Source: WTGJ01 sp965237765 (lineage in GTDB: Bacteria; Chloroflexota; Anaerolineae; Aggregatilineales; Phototrophicaceae). Taken from it: DNA of 64,000 nt. Location of the stretch: the NCBI GenBank assembly GCA_965237765.1, contig OZ250157.1, positions 2,108,001 through 2,172,000 of the forward strand. The letters are read 5' to 3'. Made by a program: the position numbers and the translations under genes. Position 1 is the first letter of the stretch, and the number at the start of each line of letters is the position of its first letter. Positions 8,814 through 15,991 of the stretch are shown in pieces. The notes beneath the pieces were generated by a model. It did no database searches. It was not told the origin of the DNA and saw nothing but the letters and a program-made list of their open reading frames with translations.

Positions 8814-9691
8814 GTGATCTCAATCTGCGCGAGTTGCAGGAGACCGAATTCCCCATCCCAGAGGAATTGCAGAGCACTATCGCCGTAACGAGCCTCAGTC
8901 GCCTGTATAGCTGGTCGCGGCGCTCGTCGATGTGGCCGCTGCTTTTCGGGCTTGCCTGCTGCGCGATTGAGATGATCGGCACGGCCGCCTCACGTTTTGA
9001 TTTCTCGCGCTTTGGTATGGAAGTGATGCGCGCCACGCCGCGGCAAGCGGACTTGATGATCGTCTCTGGTACCGTGACGAAAAAGATGATCGTGCCCATC
9101 GTGCGCCTGTATAACCAGATGCCAGAACCGAAATACGTGCTGGCGATGGGCGCCTGCGCCAGCGGCGGCGGCCCCTTCAAAGAAGGCTATAGCGTCGTTT
9201 CGGGCGTGGATAAATACATCCCGACTGACGTCTATGTGCCCGGTTGCCCGCCGACGCCACAAGCGCTCTTGCATGGGCTCATCACATTGCAGCGGCTCAT
9301 TGACGGGCAATCGTTGGCGCGGATGGATGATGTGCCGTGGTATGGCGTGGGCCCTGCGGAGCCGACGCCTGTGCCGATCCTCGGTCCTGATATCATCGAC
9401 CCGCGGCAAATGGAGCTGATTCGGCAACAGGCGGAGCGCGCGGCGGAACGGCAGTCACTCGGCGTTGGAGATGGCAGCAGAGCGGAGCGCGCTTTGCCAG
9501 AAATTATTGTCGCTTCCAATACCCGCGGTCTAGAAGCGCCGCGATCGGCCGCGCCGGTTGCTGCTGCAGCTACAGTTGCCAGTGGGGCCGCTGATGGCGA
9601 TGATCCTGAGAAGGCGAGCCGCCTCGCCAAACGTCAGGAAGCGATGGCCCGCCTGGCCGCGCGCCGAGCCGCCAAAAAGGGTGGCGCATAG
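8810..9691 (+). CDS. nuoB: NADH-quinone oxidoreductase subunit B (NuoB) with C-terminal extension
   Basis: 293 residues from ATG 8810 (TTG 8804 rejected because ATG forms the ATGA overlap with iscX). NuoB carries cluster N2, the last Fe-S centre before quinone: C50 and C51 in GLACCAIEM, C116 in ACASGG and C147 in VPGCPPTPQ are all present. The conserved domain ends near 175. The remaining about 115 residues are low-complexity (Ala-rich 'AAVAAAATVA' region) and end in the basic ARLAARRAAKKGGA, nearly the same tail as on NuoI. Most NuoB proteins lack this extension. Cytoplasmic side of complex I. Confidence 0.92.
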   Translation: MSDLNLRELQETEFPIPEELQSTIAVTSLSRLYSWSRRSSMWPLLFGLACCAIEMIGTAASRFDFSRFGMEVMRATPRQADLMIVSGTVTKKMIVPIVRLYNQMPEPKYVLAMGACASGGGPFKEGYSVVSGVDKYIPTDVYVPGCPPTPQALLHGLITLQRLIDGQSLARMDDVPWYGVGPAEPTPVPILGPDIIDPRQMELIRQQAERAAERQSLGVGDGSRAERALPEIIVASNTRGLEAPRSAAPVAAAATVASGAADGDDPEKASRLAKRQEAMARLAARRAAKKGGA

Positions 9692-9700
9692 GGAGATGCG

Positions 9701-11599
9701 ATGAGCGACGAAACGCGCGAAGCGACAACGCGCGCCCCGGAAGAAATTACCAGTAGCCCCGATGCGGCCTATGCAACTCTGTCAGAGCGTTTCCCGGCTG
9801 CCGTTACCGCTGAATCGCGCGAGGGCTATGGCGGCATCATCGTCGACGCCGCGCAATTGCCGCAGGTCGCGATGGCCATACGCGACGAACTGAGTTATGA
9901 TTACCTCTCTTCCGCGACGGCCGTCGATTACCACGGTCAGGAAGACGAATGCCTGGAGATGGTCTACCACGCCTACCGCACGACAGGCGGGCCGGCGCTC
10001 GTTTTCAAAGCGCGCACCGAACGAGCGGACGCCGAAATCCCCTCGCTCATCGATGTCTGGCCCGGTGTGGATTTCCAGGAGCGCGAAGCCTGGGATCTGT
10101 TTGGAATACGTTTTCCCGGCCACCCCAATTTGAAGCGCATCCTGCTATGGGAAGGATTCGACGGCCATCCCATGCGCAAGGATTGGCGCGAGCCCTATTA
10201 CGAAGAGGACCATAAACCCTTCGAGAGCCGCTGGCCGGGCGGTAAGGTCTTCCGCGCGGAGGAAACGAACCTCTTCGGCAAGAACGTGCGCTATCCGGAT
10301 GATTTCGATTTGGGGCAATTGGCGGACGTTTCTGACGAATCGCTCTATAGCGGTCTGGGGTTGGGTGTGCAGGTCGAGCCGATGCGCAATGAAAATGGCG
10401 GCGGCCTGCAAACGGATACCATTGTCGTCAACATGGGGCCGCACCACCCGAGCACGCACGGCGTCTTCCGCATGGTGACGAAACTCCGAGGCGAGACGAT
10501 CAGCAGCCTCGAGCCGGTCATGGGCTATTTGCACCGCAACCACGAGAAGATCGGGGAGCGCAACGCCTGGCTGCACAACATGCCTTACACTGACCGGTTG
10601 GATTACATCAGCAGCATGGGCAACAACCTGGGTTATGCGCTGGCGGTGGAGCAGCTGATGAGCCGCGGCACGCGTTACAAGCCACCACCCTACCGCGCCG
10701 AAGTGATTCGCGTGTTGATGGCCGAGTTGACGCGCGTCGTCAATCACCTATGGGCAATTGGCTTTTTGCTGAACGATCTGGGCGCTTTCTTCACGCCGAT
10801 GCTCTACGCCAACAACACGCGCGAGAAAATCCTCGATATCTTCGAGGCCACCGCTGGCAGTCGGCTGATGTGCAATTATATGCGCTTCGGCGGTGTCTAT
10901 AAAGATTTGCCAGAGAGATTGCGCAGCGTCGCCAACCTCGTCAACGATAAGATTCGCGACGTGAATTTCATGGGTTTCCTGCGTGAGATGGTGGATGAGG
11001 CCATCCCGCGCGCCATCGATGAGCTGGATGACCTGCTGACGGATAATGAGATATTGCGCACGCGTTGTGAGGGTGTGGGTATCTTGCCAGCGGAGATGGC
11101 GATCGCTTATAGCGCGGCGGGACCCCTGTTGCGCGCCAGCGGCGTCCCGTATGATGTCCGGCGTGCGGAGCCCTATAGCATCTATCCCGATTTGGGATTC
11201 GATATCTGCACGCGGCCGAATGGCGATATCTTCGACCGTTACTTGATCCGCATCGACGAAATGCGGCAGAGCGTACGGATCCTGAAGCAGATCCTGCCGC
11301 TGCTCGAGCAGACGGCGGGGCAAGAGATCATGCCCGGTGGTAAGCAAGGCGCTTATATGCCGCGCGTCCCGGTCGGTGAGGCGTATGGCCGGGTGGAGAA
11401 CCCGAAGGGCGAGCTGGGTTATTATGTCGTATCGGCGGGTGACCCGAAGGGGCCACAAAATCCATGGCGCTATCACATCCGCGCGACCAGCTTCATCAAC
11501 TTGACGGTGCTGGGGCCGCTTTGCGAAGGGCATAAGGTGGCGGATGTGGTGTCCATTTTGGGGAGTATCGACATTGTGCTGGGCGAAGTGGACCGCTAG
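9701..11599 (+). CDS. nuoCD: NADH-quinone oxidoreductase, NuoC-NuoD fusion
   Basis: 632 residues. Residues about 30-190 are NuoC (30 kDa subunit): DVWPGVDFQEREAWDLFGI and the LLWEGFDGHPMRKDW motif. Residues about 235-632 are NuoD (49 kDa): NMGPHHPSTHG, the GYLHRNHEK segment, RVVNHL and the end GSIDIVLGEVDR. NuoD forms the quinone pocket with NuoB. The fused form occurs in several lineages. Starts 9 bases after nuoB with GGGAGATG as ribosome site; nuoI follows after 14 bases. The remaining nuo genes are not in the window, so complex I is encoded at split loci. Confidence 0.93.
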   Translation: MSDETREATTRAPEEITSSPDAAYATLSERFPAAVTAESREGYGGIIVDAAQLPQVAMAIRDELSYDYLSSATAVDYHGQEDECLEMVYHAYRTTGGPALVFKARTERADAEIPSLIDVWPGVDFQEREAWDLFGIRFPGHPNLKRILLWEGFDGHPMRKDWREPYYEEDHKPFESRWPGGKVFRAEETNLFGKNVRYPDDFDLGQLADVSDESLYSGLGLGVQVEPMRNENGGGLQTDTIVVNMGPHHPSTHGVFRMVTKLRGETISSLEPVMGYLHRNHEKIGERNAWLHNMPYTDRLDYISSMGNNLGYALAVEQLMSRGTRYKPPPYRAEVIRVLMAELTRVVNHLWAIGFLLNDLGAFFTPMLYANNTREKILDIFEATAGSRLMCNYMRFGGVYKDLPERLRSVANLVNDKIRDVNFMGFLREMVDEAIPRAIDELDDLLTDNEILRTRCEGVGILPAEMAIAYSAAGPLLRASGVPYDVRRAEPYSIYPDLGFDICTRPNGDIFDRYLIRIDEMRQSVRILKQILPLLEQTAGQEIMPGGKQGAYMPRVPVGEAYGRVENPKGELGYYVVSAGDPKGPQNPWRYHIRATSFINLTVLGPLCEGHKVADVVSILGSIDIVLGEVDR

Positions 11600-11613
11600 C
11601 AGCGAGGTAGGCG

Positions 11614-12435
11614 ATGTACGGACAGGGCATCTTACGCGGTTTGCGCATCACGCTGATGCATTTCATCCGCACCTATATCGATGATTTGCGTTATGGCTTC
11701 CGCAAGTATGCCGGCAACGAGAATTTTTCCCAGCGGCAGGGCCCGCGCTCTCGCGGCGCGTTCACGGTGCAATACCCGGATGAGAAATTGGCCGTGCCGG
11801 AGCGATTCCGTTTCATCCCCTTCCTCATCGTCGAGGATTACGACCATCCGGAGCGGCCGGGGCACGATTGGTGCACGAGCTGTGGTATCTGCGCCAAAGT
11901 CTGCCCGCCGCAATGCATCTGGATCGTACGCGGCACCGACCCGCAAAGTGGCCGCCCCAAACCGGAGCCCGAAGCCTTCTTCATTGATATCGATATCTGC
12001 ATGAATTGCGGCTATTGCGCTGAATTCTGCCCCTTCGACGCGATAAAGATGGACCACGATTACGAGCTGGCCAGCTACGACCGCACCAGCCAGCATATCT
12101 TCGATAAGGAAAAGCTGAGCAAAGAGGTGCGCTACTGGCGGACGATCGCGCCGACTACGGCATATGAAGAGATGCTGGCGCGCGGCGGTTGGGAACATAG
12201 TGACGTCATCAGAACTCGCAAGAAAAACGCGCGCAGCGCCGAGAAGGTGCCGCGAGCGGAGCGCTTGGCGGTGCAGGCTGCGGTGGTGAATGGCACGGGT
12301 GAAACAGCAACCGTAGCAGAAGCGGACCCCGTGCCTGCCGCCGAAATGAGCGTAGACCCCGAGCAGGCGCGCCGCGAGCAAAAGCGCGCAGAGATGCAGG
12401 CCCGGTTGGCCGCGCGCCGCGCCGCGAAGAAATGA
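11614..12435 (+). CDS. nuoI: NADH-quinone oxidoreductase subunit I (NuoI) with basic tail
   Basis: 273 residues. Two 4Fe-4S motifs are complete: C87-C90-C93-C97 and C129-C132-C135-C139 (clusters N6a and N6b, passing electrons to NuoB). The N-terminal segment (about 1-45) has the amphipathic helix that lies on the membrane arm. Beyond about 185 the protein is extended and charged, ending MQARLAARRAAKK, closely matching the NuoB tail. It is 28 bases upstream of the mrp-type ATPase and probably cotranscribed. Confidence 0.92.
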   Translation: MYGQGILRGLRITLMHFIRTYIDDLRYGFRKYAGNENFSQRQGPRSRGAFTVQYPDEKLAVPERFRFIPFLIVEDYDHPERPGHDWCTSCGICAKVCPPQCIWIVRGTDPQSGRPKPEPEAFFIDIDICMNCGYCAEFCPFDAIKMDHDYELASYDRTSQHIFDKEKLSKEVRYWRTIAPTTAYEEMLARGGWEHSDVIRTRKKNARSAEKVPRAERLAVQAAVVNGTGETATVAEADPVPAAEMSVDPEQARREQKRAEMQARLAARRAAKK

Positions 12436-12463
12436 GGCAACTAATGCCCTGGCAACTACTCAC

Positions 12464-13531
12464 ATGAACGAAAACGGCGGCGCCAAACATGATGCAGTGA
12501 TGGCCGCGCTGAGCACGGTCATCGAGCCGGAACTACACCGCGATATCGTTTCGCTAGAGATGGTGCGCGGTTTGCGCGTCGAGAATGGCACGGCGGACTT
12601 CACCATCGTGCTGACGACGCCCGCTTGCCCTCTCAAGAGTGTCTTTGTAGAGCGCTGCAATGCCGCGGTGATTGGCACCGTGCCAGGTATTGAACGGCTC
12701 AATATCCGCTGGGACGCGAATGTACCGACCGATCGACGCATCCATGGCCGGCTGGACGTGCCGATGCGCAGCATCGTGGCGGTCGCTTCGGGCAAGGGCG
12801 GTGTCGGCAAGAGCACGGTGGCGGTGAATTTGGCGGTCGCGCTGGCGGAAGCGGGCAGCGCTGTCGGCTTGATAGACGCGGATATCACCAATCCCAACAT
12901 CCCGCAGATGATGGGCCTGGGTTACGGGCCGCCGCGCGTGGTTGGCAAGAAGATGTTGCCCATCGAAGCGTATGGTGTGAAGTTGATGAGCACCGGCTTC
13001 CTGACCGACCCGAATAAACCGTTGATTTTACGCGGACCGATGCTACATGGCGCCATCCGCCAGCTATTCAGCGACGTGGATTGGGGCGCGAATCTGGATT
13101 ACATGATCGTCGATTTGCCGCCGGGCACGGGCGACGCGCCGCTCTCGCTGGCGCAATCCTTCCCGCTCACTGGCGTGCTCATCGTCACACAGCCACAGGC
13201 GGTGGCCGTCGCGGATGCGAGGCGCTCGCTGGCCATGTTCGAGACACTAAAAGTGCCCGTATTGGGGGTCATCGAAAATATGGCCGGCGAATTCTTTGGC
13301 GCTGGTGGCGGTGAGGAACTGGCCGTGGAGCGCGGCTTGCCCTTCTTAGGGCGAACCCCGATGCAGGCCAGCGTGCGCCGCGGTGGCGATGAAGGACGGC
13401 CCGCGGTGGTTGAGGATACCGAGAGCGAAGCAGGCCGCGCCTTTCTGCAATTGGCGCAGCAGGTCGCGGCGCGGATCAGCGTCGTCATGCTGGAGAGCGC
13501 AAATGTGATCCCGATAGACGTGGTCGGTTAG
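12464..13531 (+). CDS. mrp: Mrp/ApbC-type Fe-S carrier ATPase
   Basis: 355 residues. Residues about 1-90 are a MIP18/DUF59 domain (VIEPELHRDIVS, then TTPACPLK). Residues about 100-355 are a deviant-Walker P-loop ATPase: GKGGVGKST near 109, the DADI motif, and DLPPGTGDAPL. Family members bind a labile 4Fe-4S cluster and deliver it to targets such as complex I. Its place at the end of an operon of complex I Fe-S subunits fits that job. The usual C-terminal CxxC cannot be found in this copy, so cluster binding may differ. Confidence 0.88.
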   Translation: MNENGGAKHDAVMAALSTVIEPELHRDIVSLEMVRGLRVENGTADFTIVLTTPACPLKSVFVERCNAAVIGTVPGIERLNIRWDANVPTDRRIHGRLDVPMRSIVAVASGKGGVGKSTVAVNLAVALAEAGSAVGLIDADITNPNIPQMMGLGYGPPRVVGKKMLPIEAYGVKLMSTGFLTDPNKPLILRGPMLHGAIRQLFSDVDWGANLDYMIVDLPPGTGDAPLSLAQSFPLTGVLIVTQPQAVAVADARRSLAMFETLKVPVLGVIENMAGEFFGAGGGEELAVERGLPFLGRTPMQASVRRGGDEGRPAVVEDTESEAGRAFLQLAQQVAARISVVMLESANVIPIDVVG

Positions 13532-13549
13532 ATAACGCGATTTCTAGCG

Positions 13550-13828
13550 TCAATCATCCATTCCCAGCACACGGATATCCTCGCTCTTGGCGACTGGGTT
13601 GTAACGTCCGATGAGCGCCCAGAAGAGCGCGTTGATGAACACCGCGGCCGCCAACGCAAACCAGGCGCTCGCGCCGGCACTGCTGCTGCGCGCATAATTC
13701 CAACATAGCAAGACCAGAGGCACCATCAAGATGCCAACGAAGCGGCGGCGAGTTGCTTGCGTGCGTTGTAATAGGAGCAGCATGCCGCTAAACACCGCGC
13801 CGAGCAAGAGAAAGACGCTGACATTCAT
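13550..13828 (-). CDS. Small membrane protein, three predicted helices
   Basis: 92 residues, unrecognised. Hydrophobic stretches at about 4-20, 30-45 and 55-73, with a polar C-terminus ending VLGMDD. It lies 2 bases after the stop of the serine hydrolase and is probably the last gene of that reverse-strand group (NUDIX, serine hydrolase, this gene). Confidence 0.55.
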   Translation of the reverse strand: MNVSVFLLLGAVFSGMLLLLQRTQATRRRFVGILMVPLVLLCWNYARSSSAGASAWFALAAAVFINALFWALIGRYNPVAKSEDIRVLGMDD

Positions 13829-13830
13829 CG

Positions 13831-15435
13831 TTAACCTCCGCGCCAGGCGTTGATGTCATTCAAATCAACCTCACCATAGGGTGGCAGGTAGTTGCTTTCG
13901 CAATCGGCAGCGAAGGTGGGAAGATCATCGCGGCGGGCGAGTAGCGGCGCCTCGGGGTTGAAATGATTCCAGGCGGCGCGCGAGATTTCTTCGATCAAAG
14001 GCCAAGCGATATCGTAGCTGAAGAAGTCGCTATTTTCCCAAACAAAGACGGCGATGACGTAATGGTTGCCGTTGGGCGAATAGACGATACCGGCGTCGCC
14101 ATGCATAGTGGCGCCATCCCAGCCGTTCTTGTGTGAGATGCGCGCATTGGGTGGAATGCCTCCCTGCAGCAGGCGCTCCAGGTCGTTGGCGCTCGTGAGC
14201 TCGAGCATTTGGCGGCATTCGGTGGGCGTGAATTCACCATCCGGGAATGCGAGCATCGCACCTGATCTGAAGTTGGCGCAATCGTAGAGCATGGCGAAGA
14301 GTGTACCGAGGTCTTCAGTGGTGGTCTGGTTATAGGGGTCGGGCTGGGTGCTGTAGTCCGGGTTCGGCTCGGTGGCCGGCGGCGAGATGGAGCCGTAGCT
14401 TTCACCAGTGCCCAGGTCATAGAGCGCGGTGATGAAGGAATTGCGGGCGCCGAGTTGGGCGCTGGTGCGGTTGGTGGCAGCAAGGCCGGCGAAGGGATCT
14501 CCCGCGCCCGCCGTCTGCAACAATAGATTCGTCGATGAGTTGTTGCTACAGAGCAGGGAATTGGCCATCAAGTAGGCCTCGTCGTCATCCGGAGGCACAT
14601 AGAGTGTGCGGTAATAATTCAGCAGCACAGCTAGTTTGGTCATGCTGGCGGCAGTGAAAGGGACATTGCTCAGGACGTGCAACTCTTCGCCGGTGCGCAA
14701 ATCCAGGATGAAGATGGAGGCGATCGTAGAAGCACCGTCGTAAATGAAGCCCTGGCTATCCAGATAGTCGATGAGCAGGCTGCGCAGGGTGGCCATATCA
14801 CCTGGTCGGGAGGCGGTGGGAAGGACAGGTAGAATGACGCGACGCTCGTTGGGGTCGTCAAGTGCGCTCTCAACCAGGGGCAGGGCCGCCTCGACATCCA
14901 GCTGGTAACCGCTGCTGCCGGGGAAGGTTTGCAGACTGGTAAGGTCGCTAATGGCATTGCCGGGCGCGACGTCGTAGCGAGCCGCGAGTTCGCGAAGATA
15001 ATCGCGCAGCAGGTTCGTTTGATATTGTGATTGGACGGGCACTGTAACGGGCGCGCTGTTTTCGACATCGAAGAGGTGGTCGACGAAGCTACCCCAAAAA
15101 TGGGCGCCGCTGGTGGTGGCCTGGCTGACTTCGGCGAGCATCGCATCCGTATCCACGCGGAAGCCAACGACTTGCGGACCCAGCTGGATGGGCGAGTCGC
15201 GGTAGAGCAGGGTGAGTGGTGTGAAATACATTTGCTGCAAACGCACCGCTACTTGCGATGGCGATAAACCGCCAACATCGACGCCAGCGATGTTCACGTT
15301 GGCGGGCAATCGGTCGCCCCGTTGGCTATAGGCCAATAATTCGGTGACGAAGAGTGCCAGGGCCGCCAGCAAGCACCCGATGGAGAACAGCGGCAACATC
15401 CAACCACCAGATTGATGTTTGCGGATGATGGTCAT
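13831..15435 (-). CDS. Membrane-anchored class A beta-lactamase-like serine hydrolase
   Basis: 534 residues from ATG 15435, which overlaps the NUDIX stop (ATGA); an upstream extension of 102 codons is Arg-rich frame shadow and was dropped. A transmembrane anchor spans about 12-35. Residues about 45-200 resemble the YoaR/VanW-type peptidoglycan-binding region (NIAGVDVGGLSPSQVA). The catalytic domain carries SMTK (SxxK), CSNNSSTN (position of SDN) and SHKNGW (position of KTG), followed by HGDAGIVYSPNG. These are class A beta-lactamase/PBP-like motifs; the enzyme may be a wall-modifying hydrolase and not a resistance enzyme. Outside face of the membrane. Confidence 0.8.
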   Translation of the reverse strand: MTIIRKHQSGGWMLPLFSIGCLLAALALFVTELLAYSQRGDRLPANVNIAGVDVGGLSPSQVAVRLQQMYFTPLTLLYRDSPIQLGPQVVGFRVDTDAMLAEVSQATTSGAHFWGSFVDHLFDVENSAPVTVPVQSQYQTNLLRDYLRELAARYDVAPGNAISDLTSLQTFPGSSGYQLDVEAALPLVESALDDPNERRVILPVLPTASRPGDMATLRSLLIDYLDSQGFIYDGASTIASIFILDLRTGEELHVLSNVPFTAASMTKLAVLLNYYRTLYVPPDDDEAYLMANSLLCSNNSSTNLLLQTAGAGDPFAGLAATNRTSAQLGARNSFITALYDLGTGESYGSISPPATEPNPDYSTQPDPYNQTTTEDLGTLFAMLYDCANFRSGAMLAFPDGEFTPTECRQMLELTSANDLERLLQGGIPPNARISHKNGWDGATMHGDAGIVYSPNGNHYVIAVFVWENSDFFSYDIAWPLIEEISRAAWNHFNPEAPLLARRDDLPTFAADCESNYLPPYGEVDLNDINAWRGG

Positions 15436-15911
15436 GGAGAAGCTGCTTCGGATTTCGCGAAGCCCTGTTCCAGCGCGCGACGGTGGAATTGGCGCAAGGG
15501 TGCATAGGCGTTCAATTCCGCGTCGGCCACCCAGCGCCAGCGTAGCAATTCGCCATTCAGCTGGGTGATTTCGCCGCGCGCGCGGCAAAGATACGCAAAA
15601 TCGAGGTGGTTGCCCGCGCCGCGCTCGATCAGCAATAGCGGCCCGATATCCACACACAATCCGAGCTCCTCCGCCAATTCGCGGCGCAGGCTTTGCGCGG
15701 GTGTTTCGCGATGGTTGCTCCATCCTCCTGGCAAGCCCCATGGCGTGCGCGGATGGAAGAGGTGCTCGACGAGCAGTGCTTCCCGGTTCTCGTTCAGGAC
15801 GACGCCGACGACGCCGATCGCATAGCGCGGACGTGTCAGGCGCAGGAGGAATTCGGGAAGGAGAAGCGAGCGTGGGAAGCGGCGCAGGGCGCTGGCAAGT
15901 AGCTGGCGCAT
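15432..15911 (-). CDS. NUDIX hydrolase
   Basis: 159 residues from ATG 15911; the longer upstream frame is a shadow. A complete Nudix box is present: G-x5-E-x7-REL-x-EE-x-GL in GGWSNHRETPAQ followed by SLRRELAEELGL. It hydrolyses a nucleoside-diphosphate-linked substrate using Mg2+; substrate unknown. First gene of the reverse-strand group with the serine hydrolase, divergent from the 7TM protein. No clear Shine-Dalgarno. Confidence 0.85.
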   Translation of the reverse strand: MRQLLASALRRFPRSLLLPEFLLRLTRPRYAIGVVGVVLNENREALLVEHLFHPRTPWGLPGGWSNHRETPAQSLRRELAEELGLCVDIGPLLLIERGAGNHLDFAYLCRARGEITQLNGELLRWRWVADAELNAYAPLRQFHRRALEQGFAKSEAASP

Positions 15912-15949
15912 GGCACGAGTGTAGTGCGCCGCGGGCCGCTCTGCTAGCG

Positions 15950-15958
15950 TGTTATACT
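15950..15958 (+). promoter_or_regulatory. Extended -10 promoter (TGTTATACT) for the 7TM sensor-like gene
   Basis: TGT-TATACT 34 bases upstream of ATG 15992, no -35. Gives a leader of about 27 bases with GGGGGA as ribosome site. Confidence 0.5.
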
Positions 15959-15991
15959 GATGTGAGGCTGTATGTGGGGGATAGAGCGGCG

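Noticed and set aside
8810..12435. Reading nuoB-nuoCD-nuoI as a membrane hydrogenase
   Set aside because: NuoD begins GPHHPSTHG and ends with the complex I form, without NiFe-binding Cys pairs.
13831..15435. Antibiotic-resistance beta-lactamase
   Set aside because: The motifs are beta-lactamase-like, but the anchor and wall-binding region suggest a housekeeping wall enzyme; resistance cannot be claimed from sequence.
15436..15741. 102-codon N-terminal extension of the serine hydrolase
   Set aside because: Arg-rich shadow frame overlapping the NUDIX gene; ATG 15435 forms an ATGA overlap and precedes the membrane anchor.
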